Part shown: positions 37,683 to 47,163 of the stretch, piece by piece
Layout: each line of letters opens with the position of its first letter
How positions within the stretch are numbered: the stretch's first letter is position 1
Assembly (NCBI GenBank): GCA_002559145.1
Contig: NTXX01000011.1
Location: forward strand, 402,084 to 466,083
DNA length: 64,000 nucleotides
From: Bacillus sp. AFS006103
GTDB taxonomy: Bacteria > Bacillota > Bacilli > Bacillales > Cytobacillaceae
Direction of reading: 5' to 3'
The notes under the pieces: generated by a model
What the model was told of the DNA's origin: nothing
Seen by the model: only the letters and a program-made list of their open reading frames with translations
Database searches by the model: none
Position numbers and translations under genes: made by a program

Positions 37683-37712
37683 CCTCTTTCAAAAAAATGA
37701 AAGAGGATTTTT
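37683..37712 (+). terminator. Terminator after Eis-like gene
   Basis: Perfect 8-bp stem CCTCTTTC / GAAAGAGG, A-rich loop, then TTTTTT. Confidence 0.82.
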
Positions 37713-37816
37713 TAGCAATAAATCAATTAATGGATTTTTAAAATAAATATACCATCTTGGGTTAAATATGGTTTATTATTATGGAATAATATTTTTTAAT
37801 CAAAAGGAGATTTTTA

Positions 37817-39145
37817 ATGAATTTTTCTGCCAAACAGATTGTCTTTATTAGTTTTATGTTATTTTCTATGTTTTTTGGAGCTGGCAACCTGATATTTCCA
37901 CCATTTTTGGGACAGTCATCTGGTACGAATCTCTGGATAGCTCTTGCTGGTTTTATTGTTTCAGCAGTGGGACTGCCGATTTTAGGAGTAATAGCGGTGG
38001 CTAAGGCAGGAAGTTTTAATGAACTTAATCAACGGGTTCATCCTCTTTTTGCATTGATTTTTCCATTTCTTATCTATATTGCGATTGGACCTGGACTAGC
38101 GATTCCTCGGGCAGGAAGTCTTGCATTTGAAATGGGTATAGCACCGTTTTTACCAGAAAATTTGGTAGGCAGCCCCATTTCCTTGTTGTTATACAGCATC
38201 ATCTTTTTTGGATTAGTTACATGGTTATGTATGTATCCTTCTAAGCTTATTGACCTTTTTGGGAAATTATTAACTCCGATCTTGCTTGCGCTTATCGCAA
38301 TAATTTTTGTGAAAAGCTTAATGGATCCAATCGGTTCATTCGCAGCACCAAAGGAAAACTATGGTTCAATTCCAGTCTTCCAAGGATTTTTAGATGGTTA
38401 TCAAACAATGGATGCCTTAGCTGCTTTAGCATTTGGTATTGTCATCGCCAATACATTAAAATCACAAGGGATAGTGGAATCCAAAAAGAGATCCTTATAT
38501 ATGATGTATGCTAGTTTAGGAGCAGGATTGCTACTAACCGTGATTTACCTAATCTTAGGTTATTTAGGGGCTGCGAGTTCGTCATTAGGCCAAACAGAAA
38601 ACGGTGCACAAATATTATCCAATGTAATGACTCACTTGTTTGGTCAAAGCGGAACCTTCATTTTAGGTCTAGTTTTTACAATCGCCTGTTTTTGCGTTTC
38701 GATCGGTTTAGTTACTTCCTGCAGTCAATTTTTCGCAAATGCGATTCCAAAAGTAAATTATAAAAAGTGGGTTATTATATTAGCGGTTCTTAGTACTGCT
38801 ATTGCCAATTTAGGCTTAACACAAATTTTACAGATTTCTGTTCCAATTCTTGGCATGATCTATCCGTTAGCAATCGTGATTATCTTTTTAGGACTCATTG
38901 ATGATTTAATTAAGAATTTCCGGCAGGTTTATATCTCAGTCATAAGCTTTGTGGCCCTATTTAGTATCATAGATACGATTAATAAAAGTTTCCTTGCCAG
39001 TAAGTGGAACGGGTTACTTGATATTTTTCCATTTTATAAAGAAGGACTTGGTTGGATTATTCCTGCCGTAATTGGATTAATAATAGGGTATCTTCTTGGG
39101 ATAGTACGTGGGACTTCATCAGATAACAAAAACCTCAAGAGTTAA
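37817..39145 (+). CDS. brnQ: Branched-chain amino acid transporter, BrnQ (LIVCS)
   Basis: 442 residues, 12 membrane helices. Begins MNFSAKQIVFISFMLFSMFFGAGNLIFPP (described) with the LIVCS signature FFGAGNLIFPP, and has GPGLAIPRAGSLAFEMG and TLKSQGIVESKK. Na+- or H+-coupled uptake of Leu, Ile and Val at the cytoplasmic membrane. AAAAGGAGA precedes the ATG. I looked for a T-box in the 155-bp leader and saw none. It is followed by a bidirectional terminator. Confidence 0.95.
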   Translation: MNFSAKQIVFISFMLFSMFFGAGNLIFPPFLGQSSGTNLWIALAGFIVSAVGLPILGVIAVAKAGSFNELNQRVHPLFALIFPFLIYIAIGPGLAIPRAGSLAFEMGIAPFLPENLVGSPISLLLYSIIFFGLVTWLCMYPSKLIDLFGKLLTPILLALIAIIFVKSLMDPIGSFAAPKENYGSIPVFQGFLDGYQTMDALAALAFGIVIANTLKSQGIVESKKRSLYMMYASLGAGLLLTVIYLILGYLGAASSSLGQTENGAQILSNVMTHLFGQSGTFILGLVFTIACFCVSIGLVTSCSQFFANAIPKVNYKKWVIILAVLSTAIANLGLTQILQISVPILGMIYPLAIVIIFLGLIDDLIKNFRQVYISVISFVALFSIIDTINKSFLASKWNGLLDIFPFYKEGLGWIIPAVIGLIIGYLLGIVRGTSSDNKNLKS

Positions 39146-39163
39146 TTAAAAGATAACTATGAA

Positions 39164-39201
39164 CACAAAAAACACGGCTGATGTTCAACCGTGTTTTTTG
39201 T
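39164..39201. terminator. Bidirectional terminator between brnQ and a convergent gene
   Basis: ACAAAAAACACGG pairs perfectly with CCGTGTTTTTTGT. A-run on one side and T-run on the other serve both strands; its 3' arm overlaps the end of the convergent gene. Confidence 0.9.
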
Positions 39202-39520
39202 CTGTTTTCTTTTCACTAAGTGCCCGGTAGATTTGCGTATACATACTGCCTTGAACAATATTTTGCAGGAAAAAGTCTCCGATCAGTTTTAGATATTCTT
39301 CATCTTCAAACATTTTTTTGTTTTGTAATTCCATTTCAGCTAACCCTTCATATTTGGTGAGGAGGGCATATGTATGGTCTTCACCGGAAACAGGAGTTAA
39401 GATTTCGACATTGTGATCATAATTTTCATTCCGGAACGTTTTAATTTCCTTTAAGTTTTCAATACCTTCTTTAAATTTATCCTGTTTAATTTCAAATGTC
39501 TGGTAAACAAAAATTGCCAT
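39185..39520 (-). CDS. Hypothetical protein, dimeric alpha/beta-barrel-like, 111 residues
   Basis: Start at ATG 39520, downstream of AGGGGA; three extra codons upstream in frame overlap that site. It starts MAIFVYQTFEIKQDKFKEG, then a helix, a strand HNVEILTPVSGE, TYALLTKYEGLAEME, and a helix FEDEEYLKLIGDFF. The beta-alpha-beta-beta-alpha order and the xxYEGLAEMEL segment recall NIPSNAP/antibiotic-monooxygenase-type barrels. No catalytic residue can be named. Convergent with brnQ. Confidence 0.65.
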   Translation of the reverse strand: MAIFVYQTFEIKQDKFKEGIENLKEIKTFRNENYDHNVEILTPVSGEDHTYALLTKYEGLAEMELQNKKMFEDEEYLKLIGDFFLQNIVQGSMYTQIYRALSEKKTDKKHG

Positions 39521-39710
39521 TAGCAGCATCCCCTAAATACATTTTACAAACGTAAAAGTAAATTTCCCTTAAATCAATAAATTTATTCTTCACCATCAAG
39601 TCTGTAATCCAACGTAGTAAATGGAAATATTTCATTCCGCTTAAAAATCTTTTGTGGAGAATAATATCAATGAATAGAAAAACCCAGATATGAAAGGATT
39701 AGGTGAATCA

Positions 39711-39959
39711 ATGTCGTCATACCAACCAGGACAAATCGTCTACATTATTATTCGGAATCCACATGCCCAAGATGTAGCCAATGTTCAACAAGCGGCAGTT
39801 GTACAAAATCCTGATAACCCGGAGCAACTTTCACTTTTTATCTATGAAACCTATTATCCCTTAACGGAGGAAATAGCTGTCTATTCATCTATGGAGGAAG
39901 CAGAAGTTGCTTATCAAGATGCATTTGGTATATCAGAGATGGAGGGTTATTATGGTTAA
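39711..39959 (+). CDS. splA: SplA, regulator of spore photoproduct lyase
   Basis: 82 residues from ATG 39711; an ATG seven codons earlier has no ribosome site. The protein (SYQPGQIVYIIIRNPHAQD, TYYPLTEEIAVYSS) matches B. subtilis SplA, a TRAP-like negative regulator of the spl operon. It overlaps splB by 8 nt, indicating coupling. Forespore (sigma-G) expression is known for spl in B. subtilis; I cannot point to a convincing sigma-G promoter upstream here. Confidence 0.9.
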   Translation: MSSYQPGQIVYIIIRNPHAQDVANVQQAAVVQNPDNPEQLSLFIYETYYPLTEEIAVYSSMEEAEVAYQDAFGISEMEGYYG

Positions 39960-40980
39960 GCCCTTTGTTCCGCAGCTCGTTTATGTTGAGCCTAAGGCAC
40001 TAGAATATCCACTTGGAAAAGAGCTAATCGATAAATTTGAAAATATGGGAATTGAAATTAGGGAAACCACTTCGCATAATCAGATTCGAAATTTACCTGG
40101 TGATAATGATTTTCAAAAGTACCGTACGGCAAAATCCACCCTGGTGATTGGTGTAAGGAAAACATTAAAGTTTGATACATCTAAACCCTCTGCGGAATAT
40201 GCCATCCCGTTTGTGACTGGCTGTATGGGGCATTGTCATTATTGCTACTTACAGACAACAATGGGCAGTAAACCATATATTCGGACCTATGTGAACCTTG
40301 AAGATATATTTGAGGCTGCTGATAACTATATGAAAGAACGTGCGCCTGAACCGACTAGGTTTGAAGCCTCATGTACATCTGATATCGTAGGTGTAGATCA
40401 CCTCACCCATACGTTAAAAAAAGCGATTGAATTTTTTGGACAATCCGAATACGGCAAGCTTCGTTTTGTAACCAAATTCGCCCATGTGGACCATTTGCTT
40501 GATGCTAAACATAATGGAAAAACCCGTTTTCGCTTTAGTGTCAATGACGATTATATTATCAAGAACTTTGAACCGGGAACATCTAGACTGCCCGAAAGAA
40601 TAGAGGCAGCAGGCAAGGTGGCAGGAGCCGGTTTTCCGTTAGGATTCATTATTGCACCGATATACCTGCACGAGGGATGGAAGGAAGGATATAAAGAAAT
40701 GTTAGAAAAGCTGGAGGCGGAACTTCCGGAGTCAGCTAAAAAGGATTTAACCTTTGAAATGATCCAGCATCGGTTTACAAAACCAGCGAAGCGTGTCATT
40801 CAAAAAAATTACCCGATGACAAAACTTGAATTAGATGAGACCAAACGCAAATGGAAATGGGGACGCTACGGCATCGGAAAATTTGTTTATACAAATGAAG
40901 AGCAAGAAGATATAAAAGATACGCTTGGCAGATATATTAACACGTATTTTCCTGAAGCTAAAATAGAATATTTCACATAG
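39952..40980 (+). CDS. splB: Spore photoproduct lyase, radical SAM
   Basis: 342 residues from ATG 39952 with GGAGGG upstream inside splA. Repairs 5-thyminyl-5,6-dihydrothymine in germinating spores (EC 4.1.99.14) by radical-SAM chemistry. The CxxxCxxC cluster motif GCMGHCHYCYLQT lies near residue 90, FEASCTSDIVGVDHLT follows (with the conserved Cys that donates hydrogen in B. subtilis), and the RKWKWGRYGIGKFVY segment is near the C-terminus. Presence confirms a spore former. Confidence 0.96.
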   Translation: MVKPFVPQLVYVEPKALEYPLGKELIDKFENMGIEIRETTSHNQIRNLPGDNDFQKYRTAKSTLVIGVRKTLKFDTSKPSAEYAIPFVTGCMGHCHYCYLQTTMGSKPYIRTYVNLEDIFEAADNYMKERAPEPTRFEASCTSDIVGVDHLTHTLKKAIEFFGQSEYGKLRFVTKFAHVDHLLDAKHNGKTRFRFSVNDDYIIKNFEPGTSRLPERIEAAGKVAGAGFPLGFIIAPIYLHEGWKEGYKEMLEKLEAELPESAKKDLTFEMIQHRFTKPAKRVIQKNYPMTKLELDETKRKWKWGRYGIGKFVYTNEEQEDIKDTLGRYINTYFPEAKIEYFT

Positions 40981-40985
40981 AGAAA

Positions 40986-41007
40986 GAGGGATTCCTATGA
41001 ATCCCTC
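40986..41007. terminator. Hairpin between splB and convergent MFS gene
   Basis: Perfect 9-bp stem GAGGGATTC / GAATCCCTC, 4-nt loop. T-tail is better on the minus strand (TTTCTCT). Confidence 0.7.
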
Positions 41008-41013
41008 CACATT

Positions 41014-42618
41014 TTATGATTCAGTTACATCTCGATTAAACGATGTCACTTGTTGTTCGCCGCCCTCATTTATTTCACTATCTCGTTTTATACGACCTTT
41101 CCCAACAGCAAGAGCAACCAAGACTCCGACTGCAATAAAGATGAGACCTGTCAAGAAAACAGTAGAAAATGAATCGGACCAAGCAATTTGAATAGCATGA
41201 ATCACGCTATTTTGAATGTCTTCAGGCATTTTTAAAAGGCCTGGATTAAGCAGCAAACTAAACAATGAATCTGTTTTTTCAGAAAGTACTGTTAGTGCTT
41301 GGTGAGCAATTGGATTTTCAGTATCATTCGCAGCAATCACCATTTCACCTTTCAGTGTATGATTCATGATCGAGTTCAAAATGGTAATCCCAATCGTTCC
41401 GCCTATCGATCGGAAGAAGGTGGAGGCTGAGGTTACCGTTCCAAGCTGCGACTTGGGAAACTCATTTTGGATGGCAATCATTAAAGTCGGCATAACTAAG
41501 CCCATCCCTAAGCCGAGAACCACCATATAAGCATAGGCAGTAAATTCGTTTGAATTGATGCCCATGGTACTCATTAAAAAGAAACCTAATGCGGCAAGCA
41601 GCATGCCCGCGGTTAATACTGAACGGAAGCTAAATCTTAATAATAACTGCCCGCCAACAACACTTGCAGCGATCATAGCAATCATCATTGGTGTCATCGT
41701 AGAACCAGCTTGAGTTGGTGAAACTCCTAGAATACCTTGCATGTACATCGGTACGAACATTATTGCACCAAACATACCGAGTCCAAGTAAAAAACCTAAC
41801 CCATTCATCGTGGCGAAAATACGATTTTTAAATAAAGAAAGATCCAAAATCGGTTCTACTGCTTTTCGCTCGATCCATCCGAATACAATCAGTAGTAAAA
41901 TAGAACCACCGAATATTAGGAAGGATGTAGCTGAGGCCCACTCAAATTTATCCCCGCCAAATGTTAATCCGAGTAACAATAATACAATGGCAGGTATTAA
42001 TGTAATAATCCCTAAATAGTCGATATTTACTTTGCCCTGATTTGCAACCGACTCGTTCTTTAATCCCATAAAAATTAGAATCGCGGAAAGTAAGCCAAAA
42101 GGAACGTTAATTAGGAAAATCCAGTGCCAGCTAATACTATCGACAATAATTCCACCTAAGAAAGGGCCGATGACTGAACTTAATCCAAAGAGACCGCCAA
42201 AAATTCCTTGCCACTTCGCTCGTTGCTCAGCTGTAAAGATATCCCCAATAATTGTTTGCGATAGGGGCATAATCATCCCGCCGCCAATCCCTTGAAGACC
42301 TCTATAGATCACAAGCTGTTCCATTGATGTTGCAGTGGCACACAGTCCGGAACCAATAATAAAGATGATTGTTCCAAGTAAATAGAGGAACCGTCTGCCA
42401 TATAGGTCAGATAATTTCCCGACAATCGGGACGACCGTTGTTGATGTAATCATATAGGCTGTTGTAACCCAAGCAAAAATGGTAAAGCCGTTTAACTCTG
42501 AAATAATCGTTGGCATGGCCGTTCCAACGATCGTTTGTTCTAATGCGCTGAAAAACATACCGATAATGAGGCCGGTTATGATTAATTTTGTATTAATGCG
42601 TTTTTCTTCTATCACCAT
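41014..42618 (-). CDS. DHA2-family MFS multidrug exporter
   Basis: 534 residues, 14 predicted membrane helices, EmrB/QacA subfamily. ALEQTIVGTAMPTI (motif D1 in TM1), GKLSDLYGRR (motif A), RGLQGIGGGMIMPLSQTII (motif B) and GPFLGGIIVDSISWHWIF (motif C) mark a drug/H+ antiporter. TAGGAGAT precedes the ATG. It is downstream of, and in the same direction as, a TetR gene; its own promoter has an operator-like palindrome between -35 and -10. The TetR probably represses this exporter and the divergent RND pump. Confidence 0.93.
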   Translation of the reverse strand: MVIEEKRINTKLIITGLIIGMFFSALEQTIVGTAMPTIISELNGFTIFAWVTTAYMITSTTVVPIVGKLSDLYGRRFLYLLGTIIFIIGSGLCATATSMEQLVIYRGLQGIGGGMIMPLSQTIIGDIFTAEQRAKWQGIFGGLFGLSSVIGPFLGGIIVDSISWHWIFLINVPFGLLSAILIFMGLKNESVANQGKVNIDYLGIITLIPAIVLLLLGLTFGGDKFEWASATSFLIFGGSILLLIVFGWIERKAVEPILDLSLFKNRIFATMNGLGFLLGLGMFGAIMFVPMYMQGILGVSPTQAGSTMTPMMIAMIAASVVGGQLLLRFSFRSVLTAGMLLAALGFFLMSTMGINSNEFTAYAYMVVLGLGMGLVMPTLMIAIQNEFPKSQLGTVTSASTFFRSIGGTIGITILNSIMNHTLKGEMVIAANDTENPIAHQALTVLSEKTDSLFSLLLNPGLLKMPEDIQNSVIHAIQIAWSDSFSTVFLTGLIFIAVGVLVALAVGKGRIKRDSEINEGGEQQVTSFNRDVTES

Positions 42619-42664
42619 ATTTATATCTCCTATCTAGATGTTTGTAAAATCGAATCTGTCATAA

Positions 42665-42694
42665 AATATACAATAAAACTGGCCGGTCAGTCAA
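42665..42694 (-). promoter_or_regulatory. Promoter and operator of MFS exporter
   Basis: On the minus strand TTGACT (42694-42689), 18-bp spacer, TATATT (42670-42665). The spacer contains the near-palindrome ACTGACC-GGCCAGT (42678-42691), placed to block polymerase. It shares TGACC with the sites at 43647 and 43679. Confidence 0.6.
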
Positions 42695-42730
42695 TCGATT
42701 TTATAGTTAAGGATATTTTTAACATATCCT

Positions 42731-43591
42731 CTATATTTCAAGTCCATAAAAAGCAGTTATTTCCTCCATGTATTTTTCAAGTGGAGAAATTCCTTTGAAA
42801 TTTGATAGCATCCCTTTAATGACTGGGAGACGGGGGTTCTGTTTGTTCATTTCCTCTTCAAGGACATCAAGTGAGATTTCTAACGGTTCTCTATTTTCCA
42901 TCTGATTGATTTCATTTCTCAATTTTTGGACGGAAGTATGGATATCAGCTGGTTCAGAAAAAAGTTTGGAGTTTTTTATTATTTTCCCAAGCTTTTGCTC
43001 AGTTAAGAAAGGTTCTTCGTTGGTCATTTCTTTGGTGATACTATCCATCCTTTTCATTAAAAAGTGGGATAGTTTTTCAATTTCAAACTCAGCTGGTTCA
43101 AGAATCAATAATCCTACATACGACTGAAACAAACCTTCAAGAATCAAGGCTAAATCAATTGAAAAAGGCTCAACTTTCTGACCATAAATTGATACTAATC
43201 CTTTACGGTATAATAAATGTGATTCAAAGCGCTTTTTAAAGAAAAGTTTTTTGATATTTTCATTCCTTGGGATCGCCTGCTCTTTGGAGAGCATAATCAT
43301 AAATTCTTTATGACCAATAAAGGTTTTGAAAAAAGCAGTGATTTGCTTAATGAATTTTTCACGAGGGGATAAATCTTGATTTTCAAAAACTAATCGGCTT
43401 GCTTCAATCGTTTCAAAAATATATTCCAGAATTGAGAGTAATAATTCATCCTTTGACTTAAAATGTAAGTAGAAAGCTCCTTTAGAAATATTACTTTCAG
43501 TAGCAATTTCTTGAATAGACGTGGAGGAAAAACCTTTCTGAGCAAAAAGCTTCATCCCTGATTTGATAATTACTTTCTCCTTTTCTGTCAA
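42731..43591 (-). CDS. TetR-family repressor of efflux systems
   Basis: 286 residues. N-terminal HTH: FAQKGFSSTSIQEIATESNISKGAFYLHFKSKDELL (described; residues ~16-50). The effector domain (~60-190) is followed by an unusual extra ~90 residues, polar and coiled-coil-like (SVQKLRNEINQMENRE), so it is longer than the ~200-residue norm. It sits between a MFS exporter (same strand) and an RND pump (divergent), both of which have palindromes in their promoters. Inducer unknown; cationic drugs or surfactants are typical. Confidence 0.88.
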   Translation of the reverse strand: MTEKEKVIIKSGMKLFAQKGFSSTSIQEIATESNISKGAFYLHFKSKDELLLSILEYIFETIEASRLVFENQDLSPREKFIKQITAFFKTFIGHKEFMIMLSKEQAIPRNENIKKLFFKKRFESHLLYRKGLVSIYGQKVEPFSIDLALILEGLFQSYVGLLILEPAEFEIEKLSHFLMKRMDSITKEMTNEEPFLTEQKLGKIIKNSKLFSEPADIHTSVQKLRNEINQMENREPLEISLDVLEEEMNKQNPRLPVIKGMLSNFKGISPLEKYMEEITAFYGLEI

Positions 43592-43638
43592 AATAAACCC
43601 TCCATTAATAGATATTACTTGGTTGAAATGTGTAATTG

Positions 43639-43667
43639 TTGACGAATGACCAAATGGTCAGTATGAT
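43639..43667 (+). promoter_or_regulatory. Promoter of RND pump with operator in the spacer
   Basis: TTGACG (43639-43644), 17-bp spacer, TATGAT (43662-43667). The spacer holds the perfect dyad TGACCA-AA-TGGTCA less one centre step (43647-43660, TGACCAAATGGTCA). Confidence 0.65.
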
Positions 43668-43678
43668 TGAAATTGTTG

Positions 43679-43692
43679 TGACCGCTTAGTCA
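43679..43692 (+). promoter_or_regulatory. Second operator-like site before RND pump
   Basis: TGACCGCTTAGTCA, same spacing and TGAC..GTCA ends as the site at 43647, 32 bp further on, just past the start of transcription. Confidence 0.5.
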
Positions 43693-43744
43693 ATCCTATT
43701 TGAATCTGAACAAAATGTCAACATGGTATAAGAAGGAGATAAAA

Positions 43745-46700
43745 ATGAAGAAAATCATTCAATTTTCATTGAAAAATAAGTTTGCTGTATGGCTGTTAAC
43801 TATTATTATTACAATTGCTGGATTGTATTCCGGGATGAACATGAAGCTAGAAACGATTCCAAATAGCAATACTCCGCTTGTTACAGTCATGGCTGTATAT
43901 CCGGGTGCCACACCTGAACAAGTAGCGGAGAGTGTTACTATACCAATTGAAAAAAGAGTTGAGAATTTAGACGGGGTTTCGGTTGTAAGTTCCTCATCGT
44001 TTCAAAACGCTTCATCCATCCAAATTGAGTATGATTTTGATAAAGATATGGAGAAAGCACAAAACGAAGTTAAAGAGGCATTAAGCAATCTTGAACTGCC
44101 TGATGGTGTAGAGGAACCCAAAGTTTCCCGTATGAGTTTCTCTGCTATTCCGATTATGTCTTTAAGTATTACCAATAAAGATCAGTCATTAGCTGAATTA
44201 ACAAAAACAGCAGAAGATGAAATTGTCCCGGAACTTGAAGGGATAGAAGGGGTACAAACCGTCCAAATATCTGGACAGCAAGTCGATGAAGTCCAATTGA
44301 AATTTAATGAAACAAAGCTGAAGGAAAATGGTTTAACAGAAGATACAGTTAAAAATTTAATCAAGGCGTCCGATGTAACATTTCCTTTAGGGTTATATAC
44401 ATTTAAAGATACGCAAAAGTCAGTGATCATCGATGGAAATGTGACAACAATCGAGGATTTAAAAGCGATTAAAATACCTGTCATTCCTCCTACAAACGGT
44501 CAGCAAGGAATGACGGGTGGCCAGCCAAGCCCCGGACAACAAATAGGTATGACAACCGGCCAAGTTAGCCAAGGCAATCAATCATCGCAGGGTTTGAATG
44601 GGATTCCAACGGTTGAACTAAAAGATATTGCAACCATTAAAGTAGTAGGAAAAGCCGAATCGATTTCCAGAACGAATGGTAAAGAGTCGATTGGTGTTCA
44701 AGTTACTAGTGCACAAGATGCAAATACAGTGGATGTGGTTAATGCAGTAAAAGAAAAACTAAGCGGTTTTGAAACGAAAATCGAAGGGTTAAAAGTAACA
44801 ACAATTTTTGATCAAGGAAAGCCGATTGAAGAGTCCGTTTCAACGATGCTGAATAAAGCAATTTTTGGTGCAATTTTCGCAATGATTATCATTTTGATCT
44901 TCTTACGAAATTTCCGGACAACGATCATTTCAGTAATCTCCATTCCTTTATCCATATTAATCGCGATATTACTTCTTAAACAAATGGATATCACACTAAA
45001 TATGATGACCCTCGGGGCGATGACAGTTGCGATTGGTCGGGTTATTGATGATTCGATTGTGGTCATTGAAAATATTTTTAGAAGAATGTCTATAAAGAAT
45101 GAAACATTATCAGGTAAAGAATTAATTGTGGCAGCAACTAGAGAAATGTTTATGCCGATTTTTTCTTCAACCATTGTCACTATTGCTGTTTTTCTGCCAT
45201 TAGGATTAGTAAAAGGCCCCGTTGGGGAGATGTTCTTACCATTTGCATTAACCATCGTCTTCGCCTTAATGGCGTCTCTGTTAGTTGCGATTACGATTGT
45301 TCCGATGATGGCTCATTCCTTATTTAAAAAGGGGATATCGTCGAAACAGGTGCATGTTGAGAGCAAACCAGGTAAATTAGCTTCAGGTTATAAAAAGGTC
45401 CTAAATTGGTCATTGAACCATAAAATCCTTACTTTTGGGTTAGCGATTCTACTATTAATAGGCAGCTTGTTCCTTGTACCGATCATTGGGGTCAGTTTCC
45501 TGCCTTCCGATGAGCAGAAAATGGTAGTTGCCACCTACAAACCGGCACCCGGTCAAACACTGGATGAAGTCGAGCGAATTGCAACCGATGCAGAAAAATT
45601 TTTAGAAGAAAGAGCAGGAGTTAAGACCATACAGTTTTCTGTGGGCGGAGAGAATCCAATGAATCCGGGTCAAAGTACTTCAGCGATGTTCTTTGTTGAA
45701 TATGATAAAGATACGGCAAATTTTTCAAAAGAAACGGAAAATGTGATCAATGACTTGAAAAAAAGAAAAGATAAAGGGGAATGGGCAAGCCAGGATTTCT
45801 CTGGTATGGGTTCATCCAATGCTCTAACGTTTAATGTTTATGGCGACAATATGGATGATATTGAACCCGTCATTAACAAGATAGCAGAAATCTTCAATCG
45901 AAACGAATCGCTTCGAAATGTGAAAACGAGTATCTCAGATACGTATGAAGAATACACATTAGTCGCAGACCAGGAAAAATTAAGTCAATTAGGTGTTACT
46001 GCTGCACAAATTGGGATGGGATTAGCAGGAAATGGCCAACGTCAAGTATTGACTACAATTGAAAAAGATGGCAAAGAAATGAATGTCTATTTAGAAGTTG
46101 AGAAGGATAAGTACAAAAGTATTAACGATCTTACCGATCAAACCATTCAATCTCCGCTTGGAATGGAAGTCCCAATTAAAGATGTTATTAAATTAAAAAA
46201 GGGAAATACATCCGATACGATTACCAGACGTGACGGTCGAATTTATGCAAGTGTAAGTGCAGAAATCACTACTAAAGATGTAGCTAAAGTTTCTACTGCT
46301 GTTCAAAAGAAAGTAGATCAATTAAAAATTCCATCGACTATGGATATTTCTGTCGGCGGGGTTTCTAAAGACATTGCTGAATCCTTTACACAGTTAGGCT
46401 TAGCGATGCTTGCTGCGATTGCGATTGTTTATTTAGTTCTCGTTATTACGTTTGGCGGAGGTTTAGCTCCGTTAGCCATTTTATTCTCGTTACCGTTCAC
46501 AATTATCGGCGGCCTTCTAGGTTTATTGATTTCCGGTGAAACATTAAGTGTTTCAGCGATGATTGGTGCCTTGATGTTAATTGGGATTGTTGTAACGAAT
46601 GCAATTGTCTTAATTGATCGTGTCATTCATAAAGAAAATGATGGGTTATCAACAAGAGAGGCAATTCTCGAAGCAGCTGGTACGCGGGTTCGTCCCATTC

Positions 46701-46909
46701 TAATGACAGCCATTGCGACAATTGGGGCCCTCATTCCACTAGCATTCGGCATGGAGGGAAGCGGCCTTATTTCGAAGGGATTGGGTGTCACGGTCATTGG
46801 TGGTTTAACAAGTTCAACACTACTTACATTAGTGATTGTACCGATTGTTTATGAAACACTAATGAAAATGAAGCGAAAAGAGAAAAAGCAGGTAGACCAA
46901 GCTTTATAA
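43745..46909 (+). CDS. RND efflux pump (AcrB/SwrC-like)
   Basis: 1054 residues from ATG 43745, 7 nt after AAGGAG; fifteen upstream in-frame codons lack a site. 12 TM helices with two large extracytoplasmic loops. TIPNSNTPLVTVMAVYPGATPEQVAESVT (described), TVAIGRVIDDSIVVIENI with its proton-relay acidic pair, and ALMLIGIVVTNAIVLIDRVIH near the end are family hallmarks. A Gln/Gly/Pro-rich low-complexity insert (~residues 255-285) lies in the first loop. In B. subtilis the related SwrC exports surfactin. No membrane-fusion protein gene is adjacent, usual for Gram-positive members. Likely repressed by the divergent TetR. Confidence 0.94.
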   Translation: MKKIIQFSLKNKFAVWLLTIIITIAGLYSGMNMKLETIPNSNTPLVTVMAVYPGATPEQVAESVTIPIEKRVENLDGVSVVSSSSFQNASSIQIEYDFDKDMEKAQNEVKEALSNLELPDGVEEPKVSRMSFSAIPIMSLSITNKDQSLAELTKTAEDEIVPELEGIEGVQTVQISGQQVDEVQLKFNETKLKENGLTEDTVKNLIKASDVTFPLGLYTFKDTQKSVIIDGNVTTIEDLKAIKIPVIPPTNGQQGMTGGQPSPGQQIGMTTGQVSQGNQSSQGLNGIPTVELKDIATIKVVGKAESISRTNGKESIGVQVTSAQDANTVDVVNAVKEKLSGFETKIEGLKVTTIFDQGKPIEESVSTMLNKAIFGAIFAMIIILIFLRNFRTTIISVISIPLSILIAILLLKQMDITLNMMTLGAMTVAIGRVIDDSIVVIENIFRRMSIKNETLSGKELIVAATREMFMPIFSSTIVTIAVFLPLGLVKGPVGEMFLPFALTIVFALMASLLVAITIVPMMAHSLFKKGISSKQVHVESKPGKLASGYKKVLNWSLNHKILTFGLAILLLIGSLFLVPIIGVSFLPSDEQKMVVATYKPAPGQTLDEVERIATDAEKFLEERAGVKTIQFSVGGENPMNPGQSTSAMFFVEYDKDTANFSKETENVINDLKKRKDKGEWASQDFSGMGSSNALTFNVYGDNMDDIEPVINKIAEIFNRNESLRNVKTSISDTYEEYTLVADQEKLSQLGVTAAQIGMGLAGNGQRQVLTTIEKDGKEMNVYLEVEKDKYKSINDLTDQTIQSPLGMEVPIKDVIKLKKGNTSDTITRRDGRIYASVSAEITTKDVAKVSTAVQKKVDQLKIPSTMDISVGGVSKDIAESFTQLGLAMLAAIAIVYLVLVITFGGGLAPLAILFSLPFTIIGGLLGLLISGETLSVSAMIGALMLIGIVVTNAIVLIDRVIHKENDGLSTREAILEAAGTRVRPILMTAIATIGALIPLAFGMEGSGLISKGLGVTVIGGLTSSTLLTLVIVPIVYETLMKMKRKEKKQVDQAL

Positions 46910-46925
46910 GTGAATGATAATGAAT

Positions 46926-46980
46926 AGCAGCTGATTCGACTGTTTTTGTTAACAGAAGAGTCAGTTGCTTTTGTTTTTTT
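46926..46980 (+). terminator. Terminator after RND pump
   Basis: GCAGCTGATTC pairs with GAGTCAGTTGC (two G-T pairs) over a long loop, followed by TTTTGTTTTTTT. Confidence 0.8.
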
Positions 46981-46986
46981 AGAGCC

Positions 46987-47014
46987 TTGACATTTAAAAA
47001 AAAGAGAGTATAGT
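46987..47014 (+). promoter_or_regulatory. Sigma-A promoter of ltaS-like gene
   Basis: TTGACA (46987-46992), 16-bp spacer, TATAGT (47009-47014). The leader would be about 145 nt. Confidence 0.6.
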
Positions 47015-47163
47015 AATGTTCTTGTGTTGACCATATCTAATTTTTATAAAAATATTCATGGATTGTTCATATTTAACTGTTAAGATAGATGTTAGACTAT
47101 TGGAAGCAGTATTTAAAATAATGACTTAAATTATATAATCATAGATTACAAGGCAGGTGCATT

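Noticed and set aside
39530..39710. Sigma-G promoter for splAB
   Set aside because: Expected from B. subtilis biology, but no pair of good -35/-10 elements could be pointed to.
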